This document shows, in pieces, positions 12,001-24,000 of a stretch of 64,000 nucleotides of DNA. A program made the position numbers and the translations under genes. Source of the DNA: Oscheius onirici (lineage: Eukaryota; Nematoda; Chromadorea; Rhabditida; Rhabditidae); the NCBI GenBank assembly GCA_932521025.1, contig OW051473.1, forward strand, positions 6,138,001-6,202,000. The letters are read 5' to 3'. The stretch's first letter is position 1. Each line of letters begins with the position of its first letter. The notes under the pieces are model-generated. The model saw nothing but the letters and a program-made list of their open reading frames with translations. It had not been told where the DNA came from and made no database searches.

Positions 12001-15000
12001 CAGACTTGTCCTTCTCGGCCTTTAGCTTGTCAGCATTCTCCTTCTCGAGCTTGTCAGCCTTCTCCTTCTCGAGCTTGTCCTTTTCAGACTTGTCCTTCTC
12101 GGCCTTTAGCTTGTCAGCCTTCTCCTTCTCGAGCTTGTCAGCCTTCTCCTTCTCGAGCTTGTCCTTTTCAGACTTGTCCTTCTCGGCCTTTAGCTTGTCA
12201 GCCTTCTCCTTCTCGAGCTTGTCCTTTTCAGACTTGTCCTTCTCGGCCTTTAGCTTGTCAGCCTTCTCCTTCTCGAGCTTGTCAGCCTTCTCCTTCTCGA
12301 GCTTGTCCTTTTCAGATTTGTCCTTCTCGGCCTTTAGCTTGTCAGCCTTCTCCTGCTCGAGCTTGTCAGCCTTCTCCTTCTCGAGCTTGTCCTTTTCAGA
12401 CTTGTCCTTCTCGGCCTTTAGCTTGTCAGCCTTCTCCTTCTCGAGCTTGTCCTTTTCAGACTTGTCCTTCTCGGCCTTTAGCTTGTCAGCCTTCTCCTTC
12501 TCGAGCTTGTCCTTTTCAGACTTGTCCTTCTCGGCCTTTAGCTTGTCAGCCTTCTCCTTCTCGAGCTTGTCCTTTTCAGACTTGTCCTTCTCGGCCTTTA
12601 GCTTGTCAGCCTTCTCCTTCTCGAGCTTGTCCTTTTCAGATTTGTCCTTCTCGGCCTTTAGCTTGTCAGCCTTCTCCTTCTCGAGCTTGTCCTTTTCAGA
12701 CTTGTCCTTCTCGGCCTTTAGCTTGTCAGCCTTCTCCTGTTCGAGCTTGTCAGCCTTCTCCTTCTCGAGCTTGTCCTTTTCAGACTTGTCCTTCTCGGCC
12801 TTTAGCTTGTCAGCCTTCTCCTGCTCGAGCTTGTCAGCCTTCTCCTTCTCGAGCTTGTCCTTTTCAGACTTGTCCTTCTCGGCCTTTAGCTTGTCAGCCT
12901 TCTCCTTCTCGAGCTTGTCCTTTTCAGACTTGTCCTTCTCGGCCTTTAGCTTGTCAGCCTTCTCCTTCTCGAGCTTGTCCTTTTCAGACTTGTCCTTCTC
13001 GGCCTTTAGCTTGTCAGCCTTCTCCTTCTCGAGCTTGTCCTTTTCAGACTTGTCCTTCTCGGCCTTTAGCTTGTCAGCCTTCTCCTTCTCGAGCTTGTCA
13101 GCCTTCTCCTTCTCGAGCTTGTCCTTTTCAGATTTGTCCTTCTCGGCCTTTAGCTTGTCAGCCTTCTCCTTCTCGAGCTTGTCCTTTTCAGACTTGTCCT
13201 TCTCGGCCTTTAGCTTGTCAGCCTTCTCCTTCTCGAGCTTGTCAGCCTTCTCCTTCTCGAGCTTGTCCTTTTCAGATTTGTCCTTCTCGGCCTTTAGCTT
13301 GTCAGCCTTCTCCTGTTCGAGCTTGTCAGCCTTCTCCTTCTCGAGCTTGTCCTTTTCAGACTTGTCCTTCTCGGCCTTTAGCTTGTCAGCCTTCTCCTGC
13401 TCGAGCTTGTCAGCCTTCTCCTTCTCGAGCTTGTCCTTTTCAGACTTGTCCTTCTCGGCCTTTAGCTTGTCAGCCTTCTCCTTCTCGAGCTTGTCCTTTT
13501 CAGACTTGTCCTTCTCGGCCTTTAGCTTGTCAGCCTTCTGCTTCTCGAGCTTGTCCTTTTCAGACTTGTCCTTCTCGGCCTTTAGCTTGTCAGCCTTCTC
13601 CTTCTCGAGCTTGTCCTTTTCAGACTTGTCCTTCTCGGCCTTTAGCTTGTCAGCCTTCTCCTTCTCGAGCTTGTCCTTTTCAGACTTGTCCTTCTCGGCC
13701 TTTAGCTTGTCAGCCTTCTCCTTCTCGAGCTTGTCAGCCTTCTCCTTCTCGAGCTTGTCCTTTTCAGACTTGTCCTTCTCGGCCTTTAGCTTGTCAGCCT
13801 TCTCCTTCTCGAGCTTGTCCTTTTCAGACTTGTCCTTCTCGGCCTTTAGCTTGTCAGCCTTCTCCTTCTCGAGCTTGTCCGCCTTCTCCTTCTCGAGCTT
13901 GTCCTTTTCAGATTTGTCCTTCTCGGCCTTTAGCTTGTCAGCCTTCTCCTGTTCGAGCTTGTCAGCCTTCTCCTTCTCGAGCTTGTCCTTTTCAGACTTG
14001 TCCTTCTCGGCCTTTAGCTTGTCAGCCTTCTCCTGCTCGAGCTTGTCAGCCTTCTCCTTCTCGAGCTTGTCCTTTTCAGACTTGTCCTTCTCGGCCTTTA
14101 GCTTGTCAGCCTTCTCCTTCTCGAGCTTGTCCTTTTCAGACTTGTCCTTCTCGGCCTTTAGCTTGTCAGCCTTCTCCTTCTCGAGCTTGTCCTTTTCAGA
14201 CTTGTCCTTCTCGGCCTTTAGCTTGTCAGCCTTCTCCTTCTCGAGCTTGTCAGCCTTCTCCTTCTCGAGCTTGTCCTTTTCAGACTTGTCCTTCTCGGCC
14301 TTTAGCTTGTCAGCCTTCTCCTTCTCGAGCTTGTCCTTTTCAGACTTGTCCTTCTCGGCCTTTAGCTTGTCAGCCTTCTCCTTCTCGAGCTTGTCAGCCT
14401 TCTCCTTCTCGAGCTTGTCCTTTTCAGATTTGTCCTTCTCGGCCTTTAGCTTGTCAGCCTTCTCCTGCTCGAGCTTGTCAGCCTTCTCCTTCTCGAGCTT
14501 GTCCTTTTCAGACTTGTCCTTCTCGGCCTTTAGCTTGTCAGCCTTCTCCTTCTCGAGCTTGTCCTTTTCAGACTTGTCCTTCTCGGCCTTTAGCTTGTCA
14601 GCCTTCTCCTTCTCGAGCTTGTCCTTTTCAGACTTGTCCTTCTCGGCCTTTAGCTTGTCAGCCTTCTCCTTCTCGAGCTTGTCCTTTTCAGACTTGTCCT
14701 TCTCGGCCTTTAGCTTGTCAGCCTTCTCCTTCTCGAGCTTGTCAGCCTTCTCCTTCTCGAGCTTGTCCTTTTCAGATTTGTCCTTCTCGGCCTTTAGCTT
14801 GTCAGCCTTCTCCTTCTCGAGCTTGTCCTTTTCAGACTTGTCCTTCTCGGCCTTTAGCTTGTCAGCCTTCTCCTTCTCGAGCTTGTCAGCCTTCTCCTTC
14901 TCGAGCTTGTCCTTTTCAGATTTGTCCTTCTCGGCCTTTAGCTTGTCAGCCTTCTCCTGTTCGAGCTTGTCAGCCTTCTCCTTCTCGAGCTTGTCCTTTT

Positions 15001-18000
15001 CAGACTTGTCCTTCTCGGCCTTTAGCTTGTCAGCCTTCTCCTGCTCGAGCTTGTCAGCCTTCTCCTTCTCGAGCTTGTCCTTTTCAGACTTGTCCTTCTC
15101 GGCCTTTAGCTTGTCAGCCTTCTCCTTCTCGAGCTTGTCCTTTTCAGACTTGTCCTTCTCGGCCTTTAGCTTGTCAGCCTTCTGCTTCTCGAGCTTGTCC
15201 TTTTCAGACTTGTCCTTCTCGGCCTTTAGCTTGTCAGCCTTCTCCTTCTCGAGCTTGTCCTTTTCAGACTTGTCCTTCTCGGCCTTTAGCTTGTCAGCCT
15301 TCTCCTTCTCGAGCTTGTCCTTTTCAGACTTGTCCTTCTCGGCCTTTAGCTTGTCAGCCTTCTCCTTCTCGAGCTTGTCCTTTTCAGACTTGTCCTTCTC
15401 GGCCTTTAGCTTGTCAGCCTTCTCCTTCTCGAGCTTGTCAGCCTTCTCCTTCTCGAGCTTGTCCTTTTCAGATTTGTCCTTCTCGGCCTTTAGCTTGTCA
15501 GCCTTCTCCTTCTCGAGCTTGTCCTTTTCAGACTTGTCCTTCTCGGCCTTTAGCTTGTCAGCCTTCTCCTTCTCGAGCTTGTCCGCCTTCTCCTTCTCGA
15601 GCTTGTCCTTTTCAGATTTGTCCTTCTCGGCCTTTAGCTTGTCAGCCTTCTCCTGTTCGAGCTTGTCAGCCTTCTCCTTCTCGAGCTTGTCCTTTTCAGA
15701 CTTGTCCTTCTCGGCCTTTAGCTTGTCAGCCTTCTCCTGCTCGAGCTTGTCAGCCTTCTCCTTCTCGAGCTTGTCCTTTTCAGACTTGTCCTTCTCGGCC
15801 TTTAGCTTGTCAGCCTTCTCCTTCTCGAGCTTGTCCTTTTCAGACTTGTCCTTCTCGGCCTTTAGCTTGTCAGCCTTCTCCTTCTCGAGCTTGTCCTTTT
15901 CAGACTTGTCCTTCTCGGCCTTTAGCTTGTCAGCCTTCTCCTTCTCGAGCTTGTCCTTTTCAGACTTGTCCTTCTCGGCCTTTAGCTTGTCAGCCTTCTC
16001 CTTCTCGAGCTTGTCAGCCTTCTCCTTCTCGAGCTTGTCCTTTTCAGATTTGTCCTTCTCGGCCTTTAGCTTGTCAGCCTTCTCCTTCTCGAGCTTGTCC
16101 TTTTCAGATTTGTCCTTCTCGGCCTTTAGCTTGTCAGCCTTCTCCTTCTCGAGCTTGTCAGCCTTCTCCTTCTCGAGCTTGTCCTTTTCAGATTTGTCCT
16201 TCTCGGCCTTTAGCTTGTCAGCCTTCTCCTTCTCGAGCTTGTCCTTTTCAGACTTGTCCTTCTCGGCCTTTAGCTTGTCAGCCTTCTCCTGTTCGAGCTT
16301 GTCAGCCTTCTCCTTCTCGAGCTTGTCCTTTTCAGACTTGTCCTTCTCGGCCTTTAGCTTGTCAGCCTTCTCCTGCTCGAGCTTGTCAGCCTTCTCCTTC
16401 TCGAGCTTGTCCTTTTCAGACTTGTCCTTCTCGGCCTTTAGCTTGTCAGCCTTCTCCTTCTCGAGCTTGTCCTTTTCAGACTTGTCCTTCTCGGCCTTTA
16501 GCTTGTCAGCCTTCTCCTTCTCGAGCTTGTCCTTTTCAGACTTGTCCTTCTCGGCCTTTAGCTTGTCAGCCTTCTCCTTCTCGAGCTTGTCCTTTTCAGA
16601 CTTGTCCTTCTCGGCCTTTAGCTTGTCAGCCTTCTCCTTCTCGAGCTTGTCAGCCTTCTCCTTCTCGAGCTTGTCCTTTTCAGATTTGTCCTTCTCGGCC
16701 TTTAGCTTGTCAGCCTTCTCCTTCTCGAGCTTGTCCTTTTCAGACTTGTCCTTCTCGGCCTTTAGCTTGTCAGCCTTCTCCTTCTCGAGCTTGTCAGCCT
16801 TCTCCTTCTCGAGCTTGTCCTTTTCAGATTTGTCCTTCTCGGCCTTTAGCTTGTCAGCCTTCTCCTGTTCGAGCTTGTCAGCCTTCTCCTTCTCGAGCTT
16901 GTCCTTTTCAGACTTGTCCTTCTCGGCCTTTAGCTTGTCAGCCTTCTCCTGCTCGAGCTTGTCAGCCTTCTCCTTCTCGAGCTTGTCCTTTTCAGACTTG
17001 TCCTTCTCGGCCTTTAGCTTGTCAGCCTTCTCCTTCTCGAGCTTGTCCTTTTCAGACTTGTCCTTCTCGGCCTTTAGCTTGTCAGCCTTCTCCTTCTCGA
17101 GCTTGTCCTTTTCAGACTTGTCCTTCTCGGCCTTTAGCTTGTCAGCCTTCTCCTTCTCGAGCTTGTCCTTTTCAGACTTGTCCTTCTCGGCCTTTAGCTT
17201 GTCAGCCTTCTCCTTCTCGAGCTTGTCAGCCTTCTCCTTCTCGAGCTTGTCCTTTTCAGATTTGTCCTTCTCGGCCTTTAGCTTGTCAGCCTTCTCCTTC
17301 TCGAGCTTGTCCTTTTCAGATTTGTCCTTCTCGGCCTTTAGCTTGTCAGCCTTCTCCTTCTCGAGCTTGTCAGCCTTCTCCTTCTCGAGCTTGTCCTTTT
17401 CAGATTTGTCCTTCTCGGCCTTTAGCTTGTCAGCCTTCTCCTTCTCGAGCTTGTCAGCCTTCTCCTGTTCGAGCTTGTCAGCCTTCTCCTTCTCGAGCTT
17501 GTCCTTTTCAGACTTGTCCTTCTCGGCCTTTAGCTTGTCAGCCTTCTCCTGCTCGAGCTTGTCAGCCTTCTCCTTCTCGAGCTTGTCCTTTTCAGACTTG
17601 TCCTTCTCGGCCTTTAGCTTGTCAGCCTTCTCCTTCTCGAGCTTGTCCTTTTCAGACTTGTCCTTCTCGGCCTTTAGCTTGTCAGCCTTCTCCTTCTCGA
17701 GCTTGTCCTTTTCAGACTTGTCCTTCTCGGCCTTTAGCTTGTCAGCCTTCTCCTTCTCGAGCTTGTCCTTTTCAGACTTGTCCTTCTCGGCCTTTAGCTT
17801 GTCAGCCTTCTCCTTCTCGAGCTTGTCAGCCTTCTCCTTCTCGAGCTTGTCCTTTTCAGATTTGTCCTTCTCGGCCTTTAGCTTGTCAGCCTTCTCCTTC
17901 TCGAGCTTGTCCTTTTCAGATTTGTCCTTCTCGGCCTTTAGCTTGTCAGCCTTCTCCTTCTCGAGCTTGTCAGCCTTCTCCTTCTCGAGCTTGTCCTTTT

Positions 18001-21000
18001 CAGATTTGTCCTTCTCGGCCTTTAGCTTGTCAGCCTTCTCCTTCTCGAGCTTGTCAGCCTTCTCCTGTTCGAGCTTGTCAGCCTTCTCCTTCTCGAGCTT
18101 GTCCTTTTCAGACTTGTCCTTCTCGGCCTTTAGCTTGTCAGCCTTCTCCTGCTCGAGCTTGTCAGCCTTCTCCTTCTCGAGCTTGTCCTTTTCAGACTTG
18201 TCCTTCTCGGCCTTTAGCTTGTCAGCCTTCTCCTTCTCGAGCTTGTCCTTTTCAGACTTGTCCTTCTCGGCCTTTAGCTTGTCAGCCTTCTCCTTCTCGA
18301 GCTTGTCCTTTTCAGACTTGTCCTTCTCGGCCTTTAGCTTGTCAGCCTTCTCCTTCTCGAGCTTGTCCTTTTCAGACTTGTCCTTCTCGGCCTTTAGCTT
18401 GTCAGCCTTCTCCTTCTCGAGCTTGTCAGCCTTCTCCTTCTCGAGCTTGTCCTTTTCAGATTTGTCCTTCTCGGCCTTTAGCTTGTCAGCCTTCTCCTGT
18501 TCGAGCTTGTCAGCCTTCTCCTTCTCGAGCTTGTCCTTTTCAGACTTGTCCTTCTCGGCCTTTAGCTTGTCAGCCTTCTCCTGCTCGAGCTTGTCAGCCT
18601 TCTCCTTCTCGAGCTTGTCCTTTTCAGACTTGTCCTTCTCGGCCTTTAGCTTGTCAGCCTTCTCCTTCTCGAGCTTGTCCTTTTCAGACTTGTCCTTCTC
18701 GGCCTTTAGCTTGTCAGCCTTCTCCTTCTCAACTGGAGCAGGAGCCTCAGCTGGCTTCTCCTCGACTGGAGCAGGAGCCTCAGCTGGCTTCTCCTCGACT
18801 GGAGCAGGAGCCTCAGCTGGCTTCTCTTCAACTGGAGCAGGAGCCTCAGCTGGCTTCTCCTCGACTGGAGCAGGAGCCTCAGCTGGCTTCTCCTGAACTG
18901 GAGCAGGAACCTCAGCTGGCTTCTCTTCAACTGGAGCAGGAGCCTCAGCTGGCTTCGCCTCGACTGGAGCAGGAGCCTCAGCTGGCTTCTCTTCAACTGG
19001 AGCAGGAACTTCAGATGGCTTCTCCTCAACTGGAGCAGGAACCTCAGCTGGCTTCTCCTCAGCTGGAGCAGGAACCTCAGCTGGCTTCTCCTTAGCTGGA
19101 GCAGGAACCTCAGCTGGCTTTTCTTCAACTGGAGCAGGAACCTCAGCTGGCTTCTCCTCAACTGGAGCAGGAACCTCAGCTGGCTTCTCCTCGACTGGAG
19201 CAGGAACTTCAGATGGCTTTTCTTCAACTGGAGCAGGCACCTCAGCTGGCTTCTTCTCAACTGGAGCAGGAACCTCAGCTGGCTTCTCGAATGGAGCAGG
19301 AGCCTCAGCTGGCTTCTCCTCAGCTGGAGCAGGAACCTCAGCTGGCTTCTCCTCGACTGAAGCAGGGGCCTCAGCTGGCTTCTCTTCAACTGGAGCAGGA
19401 ACCTCAGCTGGCTTCTCGACTGGAGCAGGAACCTCAGCTGGCTTCTCCTCAGCTGGAGCAGGAACCTCAGCTGGCTTCTCCTCGACTGTAGCAGGGGCCT
19501 CAGCTGGCTTCTCTTCAACTGGAGCAGGAACTTCAGATGGCCTCTCCTCGACTAGAGCAGGAACCTCAGCTGGCTTCTTCTCAACTGGAGCAGGAGCCTC
19601 AGCTGGCTTCTCCTCGACTGGAGTTTCAGCTTGTTTTTCAACGCGTTTCTTTGAGGACGGTAAAATGGCTTCAACCAGATCAACTGTTTCCACTACAAGG
19701 TCGATTTCTAATCCAGAAGATTCTTCTTGCTTCAAGAACTCTAGCGTTAAGGTGACTTCATCTCGAACCGCAGACATTTCGTACTTTTCAATTACGATCC
19801 TGGTGGCCTCTTCAACAGCTTCGTCTACTGCTGCTGCCAAAGAAATTGTTTCCATTATTTGCTGCTGTTGAGCAGAAATAGTTAGCTTCTCCTCAACTGG
19901 AGCAGGAACCTCAGCTGGCTTTTCTTCAACTGGAGCAGGAGCCTCAGCTGGCTTCTCGACTGGAGCAAGAACCTCAGTTGGCTTCTCTTCAACTGGAGCA
20001 GGAGCCTCAGCTGGCTTCTCGACTGGAGCAAGAACCTCAGTTGGCTTCTCTTCAACTGGAGCAGGAACCTCAGCTGGCTTTTCTTCAACTGGAGCAGGAA
20101 CCTCAGCTGGCTTCTTCTCAACTGGAGCAGGAGCCTCAGCTGGCTTCTCCTCAACTGGAGCAGGAACCTCAGCTGGCTTCTCCTCGACTGAAGCAGGGGC
20201 CTCAGCTGGCTTCTCCTCGACTGGAGCAGGAACCTCAGCTGGCTTCTCCTCGACTGAAGCAGGGGCCTCAGCTGGCTTCTCTTCAACTGGAGCAGGAACC
20301 TCAGCTGGCTTCTCCTCAACTGGAGCAGGAACCTCAGCTGGCTTTTCTTCAACTGGAGCAGGAACCTCAGCTGGCTTCTCCTCAACTGGAGCAGGAGCCT
20401 CAGCTGGCTTCTCCTCAACTGGAGCAGGAACCTCAGCTGGCTTCTCCTCAACTGGAGCAGGAACCTCAGCTGGCTTCTCCTCAACTGGAGCAGGAACCTC
20501 AGCTGGCTTCTCCTCGACTGTAGCAGGGGCCTCAGCTGGCTTCTCTTCAACTGGAGCAGGAACTTCAGATGGCCTCTCCTCGACTAGAGCAGGAACCTCA
20601 GCTGGCTTCTTCTCAACTGGAGCAGGAACCTCAGCTGGCTTCTCCTCGACTGGAGTTTCAGCTTGTTTTTCAACGCGTTTCTTTGAGGACGGTAAAATGG
20701 CTTCAACCAGATCAACTGTTTCCACTACGAGGTCGATTTCTAATCCAGAAGATTCTTCTTGCTTCAAGAACTCTAGCGTTAAGGTGACTTCATCTCGAAC
20801 CGCAGACATTTCGTACTTTTCAATTACGATCCTGGTGGCCTCTTCAACAGTTTCGTCTACTGCTGCTGCCAAAGAAATTGTTTCCATTATTTGCTGCTGT
20901 TGAGCAGAAATAGTTAGCTTCTCCTCAATTGGAGCAGGAGCCTCAGCTGGCTTCTCCTCGACTGGAGCAGGAACCTCAGCTGGCTTCTCCTCAACTGGAG

Positions 21001-24000
21001 CAGGAACCTTAGCTGGCTTCTCCTCGACTGAAGCAGGGGCCTCAGCTGGCTTCTCTTCAACTGGAGCAGGAACTTCAGATGGCTTCTCCTCGACTGGAGC
21101 AGGAACCTCAGCTGGCTTCTCCTCGACTGAAGCAGGGGCCTCAGCTGGCTTCTCTTCAACTGGAGCAGGAACCTCACCTGGCTTCTCCTCAACTGGAGCA
21201 GGAACCTCCGCTGGCTTCTCGACTGGAGCAGGAACCTCAGCTGGCTTCTCCTCAACTGGAGCAGGAGCCTCCGCTGGCTTCTCGACTGAAGCAGGGGCCT
21301 CAGCTGGCTTCTCTTCAACTGGAGCAGGAACCTCAGCTGGCTTCTCGACTGAAGCAGGGGCCTCAGCTGGCTTCTCTTCAACTGGAGCAGGAACCTCAGC
21401 TGGCTTCTCCTCAACTGGAGCAGGAACCTCAGCTGGCTTTTCTTCAACTGGAGCAGGAACCTCAGCTGGCTTCTCCTCAACTGGAGCAGGAGCCTCAGCT
21501 GGCTTCTCGACTGGAGCAGGAACCTCAGCTGGCTTCTCCTCGACTGAAGCAGGGGCCTCAGCTGGCTTCTCTTCAACTGGAGCAGGAACTTCAGATGGCT
21601 TCTCCTCGACTGGAGCAGGAACTTCAGATGGCTTCTCCTCGACTGGAGCAGGAACCTCAGCTGGCTTCTCCTCGACTGAAGCAGGGGCCTCAGCTGGCTT
21701 CTCTTCAACTGGAGCAGGAACCTCAGCTGGCTTCTCCTCGACTGAAGCAGGGGCCTCAGCTGGCTTTTCATCAACTGGAGCAGGAACTTCAGATGGCTTC
21801 TCCTCGACTGGAGCAGGAACTTCAGATGGCTTCTCCTCGACTGGAGCAGGAACCTCAGCTGGCTTCTCCTCGACTGAAGCAGGGGCCTCAGCTGGCTTCT
21901 CCTCGACTGAAGCAGGGGCCTCAGCTGGCTTCTCCTCAACTGGAGCAGGAGCCTCCGCTGGCTTCTCGACTGGAGCAGGAACCTCAGCTGGCTTCTCCTC
22001 AACTGGAGCAGGAACCTCAGCTGGCTTCTCCTCGACTGAAGCAGGGGCCTCAGCTGGCTTCTCCTCAACTGGAGCAGGAACCTCCGCTGGCTTCTCGACT
22101 GGAGCAGGAACCTCAGCTGGCTTCTCGACTGAAGCAGGGGCCTCAGCTGGCTTCTCCTCAACTGGAGCAGGAACCTCAGCTGGCTTTTCTTCAACTGGAG
22201 CAGGAACCTCAGCTGGCTTCTCCTCGACTGGAGCAGGAACCTCAGCTGGCTTCTCGACTGGAGCAGGAACCTCAGCTGGCTTCTCCTCGACTGGAGTTTC
22301 AGCTTGTTTTTCAACGCGTTTCTTTGAGGACGGTAAAATGGCTTCAACCAGATCAACTGTTTCCACTACGAGGTCGATTTCTAATCCAGAAGATTCTTCT
22401 TGCTTCAAGAACTCTAGCGTTAAGGTGACTTCATCTCGAACCGCAGACATTTCGTACTTTTCAATTACGATCCTGGTGGCCTCTTCAACAGTTTCGTCTA
22501 CTGCTGCTGCCAAAGAAATTGTTTCCATTATTTGCTGCTGTTGAGCAGAAATAGTTAGCTTCTCCTCGACTGGAGCAGGAACCTCAGCTGGCTTCTCCTC
22601 AACTGGAGCAGGAACCTTAGCTGGCTTCTCCTCGACTGAAGCAGGGGCCTCAGCTGGCTTCTCTTCAACTGGAGCAGGAACTTCAGATGGCTTCTCCTCG
22701 ACTGGAGCAGGAACTTCAGATGGCTTCTCCTCGACTGGAGCAGGAACCTCAGCTGGCTTCTCCTCGACTGAAGCAGGGGCCTCAGCTGGCTTCTCTTCAA
22801 CTGGAGCAGGAACCTCAGCTGGCTTCTCCTCAACTGGAGCAGGAACCTCCGCTGGCTTCTCGACTGGAGCAGGAACCTCAGCTGGCTTCTCCTCAACTGG
22901 AGCAGGAGCCTCCGCTGGCTTCTCGACTGGAGCAGGAACCTCAGCTGGCTTCTCGACTGAAGCAGGGGCCTCAGCTGGCTTCTCTTCAACTGGAGCAGGA
23001 ACCTCAGCTGGCTTCTCCTCAACTGGAGCAGGAACCTCAGCTGGCTTTTCTTCAACTGGAGCAGGAACCTCAGCTGGCTTCTCCTCAACTGGAGCAGGAG
23101 CCTCAGCTGGCTTCTCGACTGGAGCAGGAACCTCAGCTGGCTTCTCCTCGACTGAAGCAGGGGCCTCAGCTGGCTTCTCTTCAACTGGAGCAGGAACTTC
23201 AGATGGCTTCTCCTCGACTGGAGCAGGAACTTCAGATGGCTTCTCCTCGACTGGAGCAGGAACCTCAGCTGGCTTCTCCTCGACTGAAGCAGGGGCCTCA
23301 GCTGGCTTCTCCTCGACTGAAGCAGGGGCCTCAGCTGGCTTCTCCTCAACTGGAGCAGGAGCCTCCGCTGGCTTCTCGACTGGAGCAGGAACCTCAGCTG
23401 GCTTCTCCTCAACTGGAGCAGGAACCTCAGCTGGCTTCTCCTCGACTGAAGCAGGGGCCTCAGCTGGCTTCTCCTCAACTGGAGCAGGAACCTCCGCTGG
23501 CTTCTCGACTGGAGCAGGAACCTCAGCTGGCTTCTCGACTGAAGCAGGGGCCTCAGCTGGCTTCTCTTCAACTGGAGCAGGAACCTCAGCTGGCTTCTCC
23601 TCAACTGGAGCAGGAACCTCAGCTGGCTTTTCTTCAACTGGAGCAGGAACCTCAGCTGGCTTCTCCTCGACTGGAGCAGGAACCTCAGCTGGCTTCTCGA
23701 CTGGAGCAGGAACCTCAGCTGGCTTCTTCTCAACTGGAGCAGGAGCCTCAGCTGGCTTCTCCTCGACTGGAGTTTCAGCTTGTTTTTCAACGCGTTTCTT
23801 TGAGGACGGTAAAATGGCTTTAACCAGATCAACTGTTTCCACTACGAGGTCGATTTCTAATCCAGAAGATTGTTCTTGCTTCAAGAACTCTAGCGTTAAA
23901 GTGACTTCATCTCGAACCGCAGACATTTCGTACTTTTCAATTACGATCCTGGTGGCCTCTTCAACAGTTTCGTCTACTGCTGCTGCCAAAGAAATTGTTT

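Larger units (their letters stand above)
1..18730 (-). repeat. ttn-1: Lys/Glu/Asp 60-bp (20-residue) array with 24-bp sub-unit
   Basis: The 20-mer KAEKDKSEKDKLEKEKADKL is tandemly repeated, interspersed with an 8-residue unit (LEKEKADK or LEQEKADK, 24 bp). Each 20-mer has 8 Lys and 7 Asp/Glu, with few hydrophobics (Leu, Ala), giving a near-neutral polyampholyte. Regular i/i+4 K-E pairs suggest a single alpha-helix or weak coiled coil (inference). Every unit carries CTCGAG. The array covers more than 6,240 residues and continues beyond position 1. Its coding strand is strongly purine-rich. Confidence 0.85.

Noticed and set aside
3-18896. Plus-strand ORF of about 6,300 codons rich in Ser, Phe and Leu
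   Set aside because: It is the exact antisense of the Lys/Glu/Asp array; the in-frame repeats contain no stop on this strand. No start context, splice sites or recognisable domain; the minus strand is continuous with the Ig-encoding exons.
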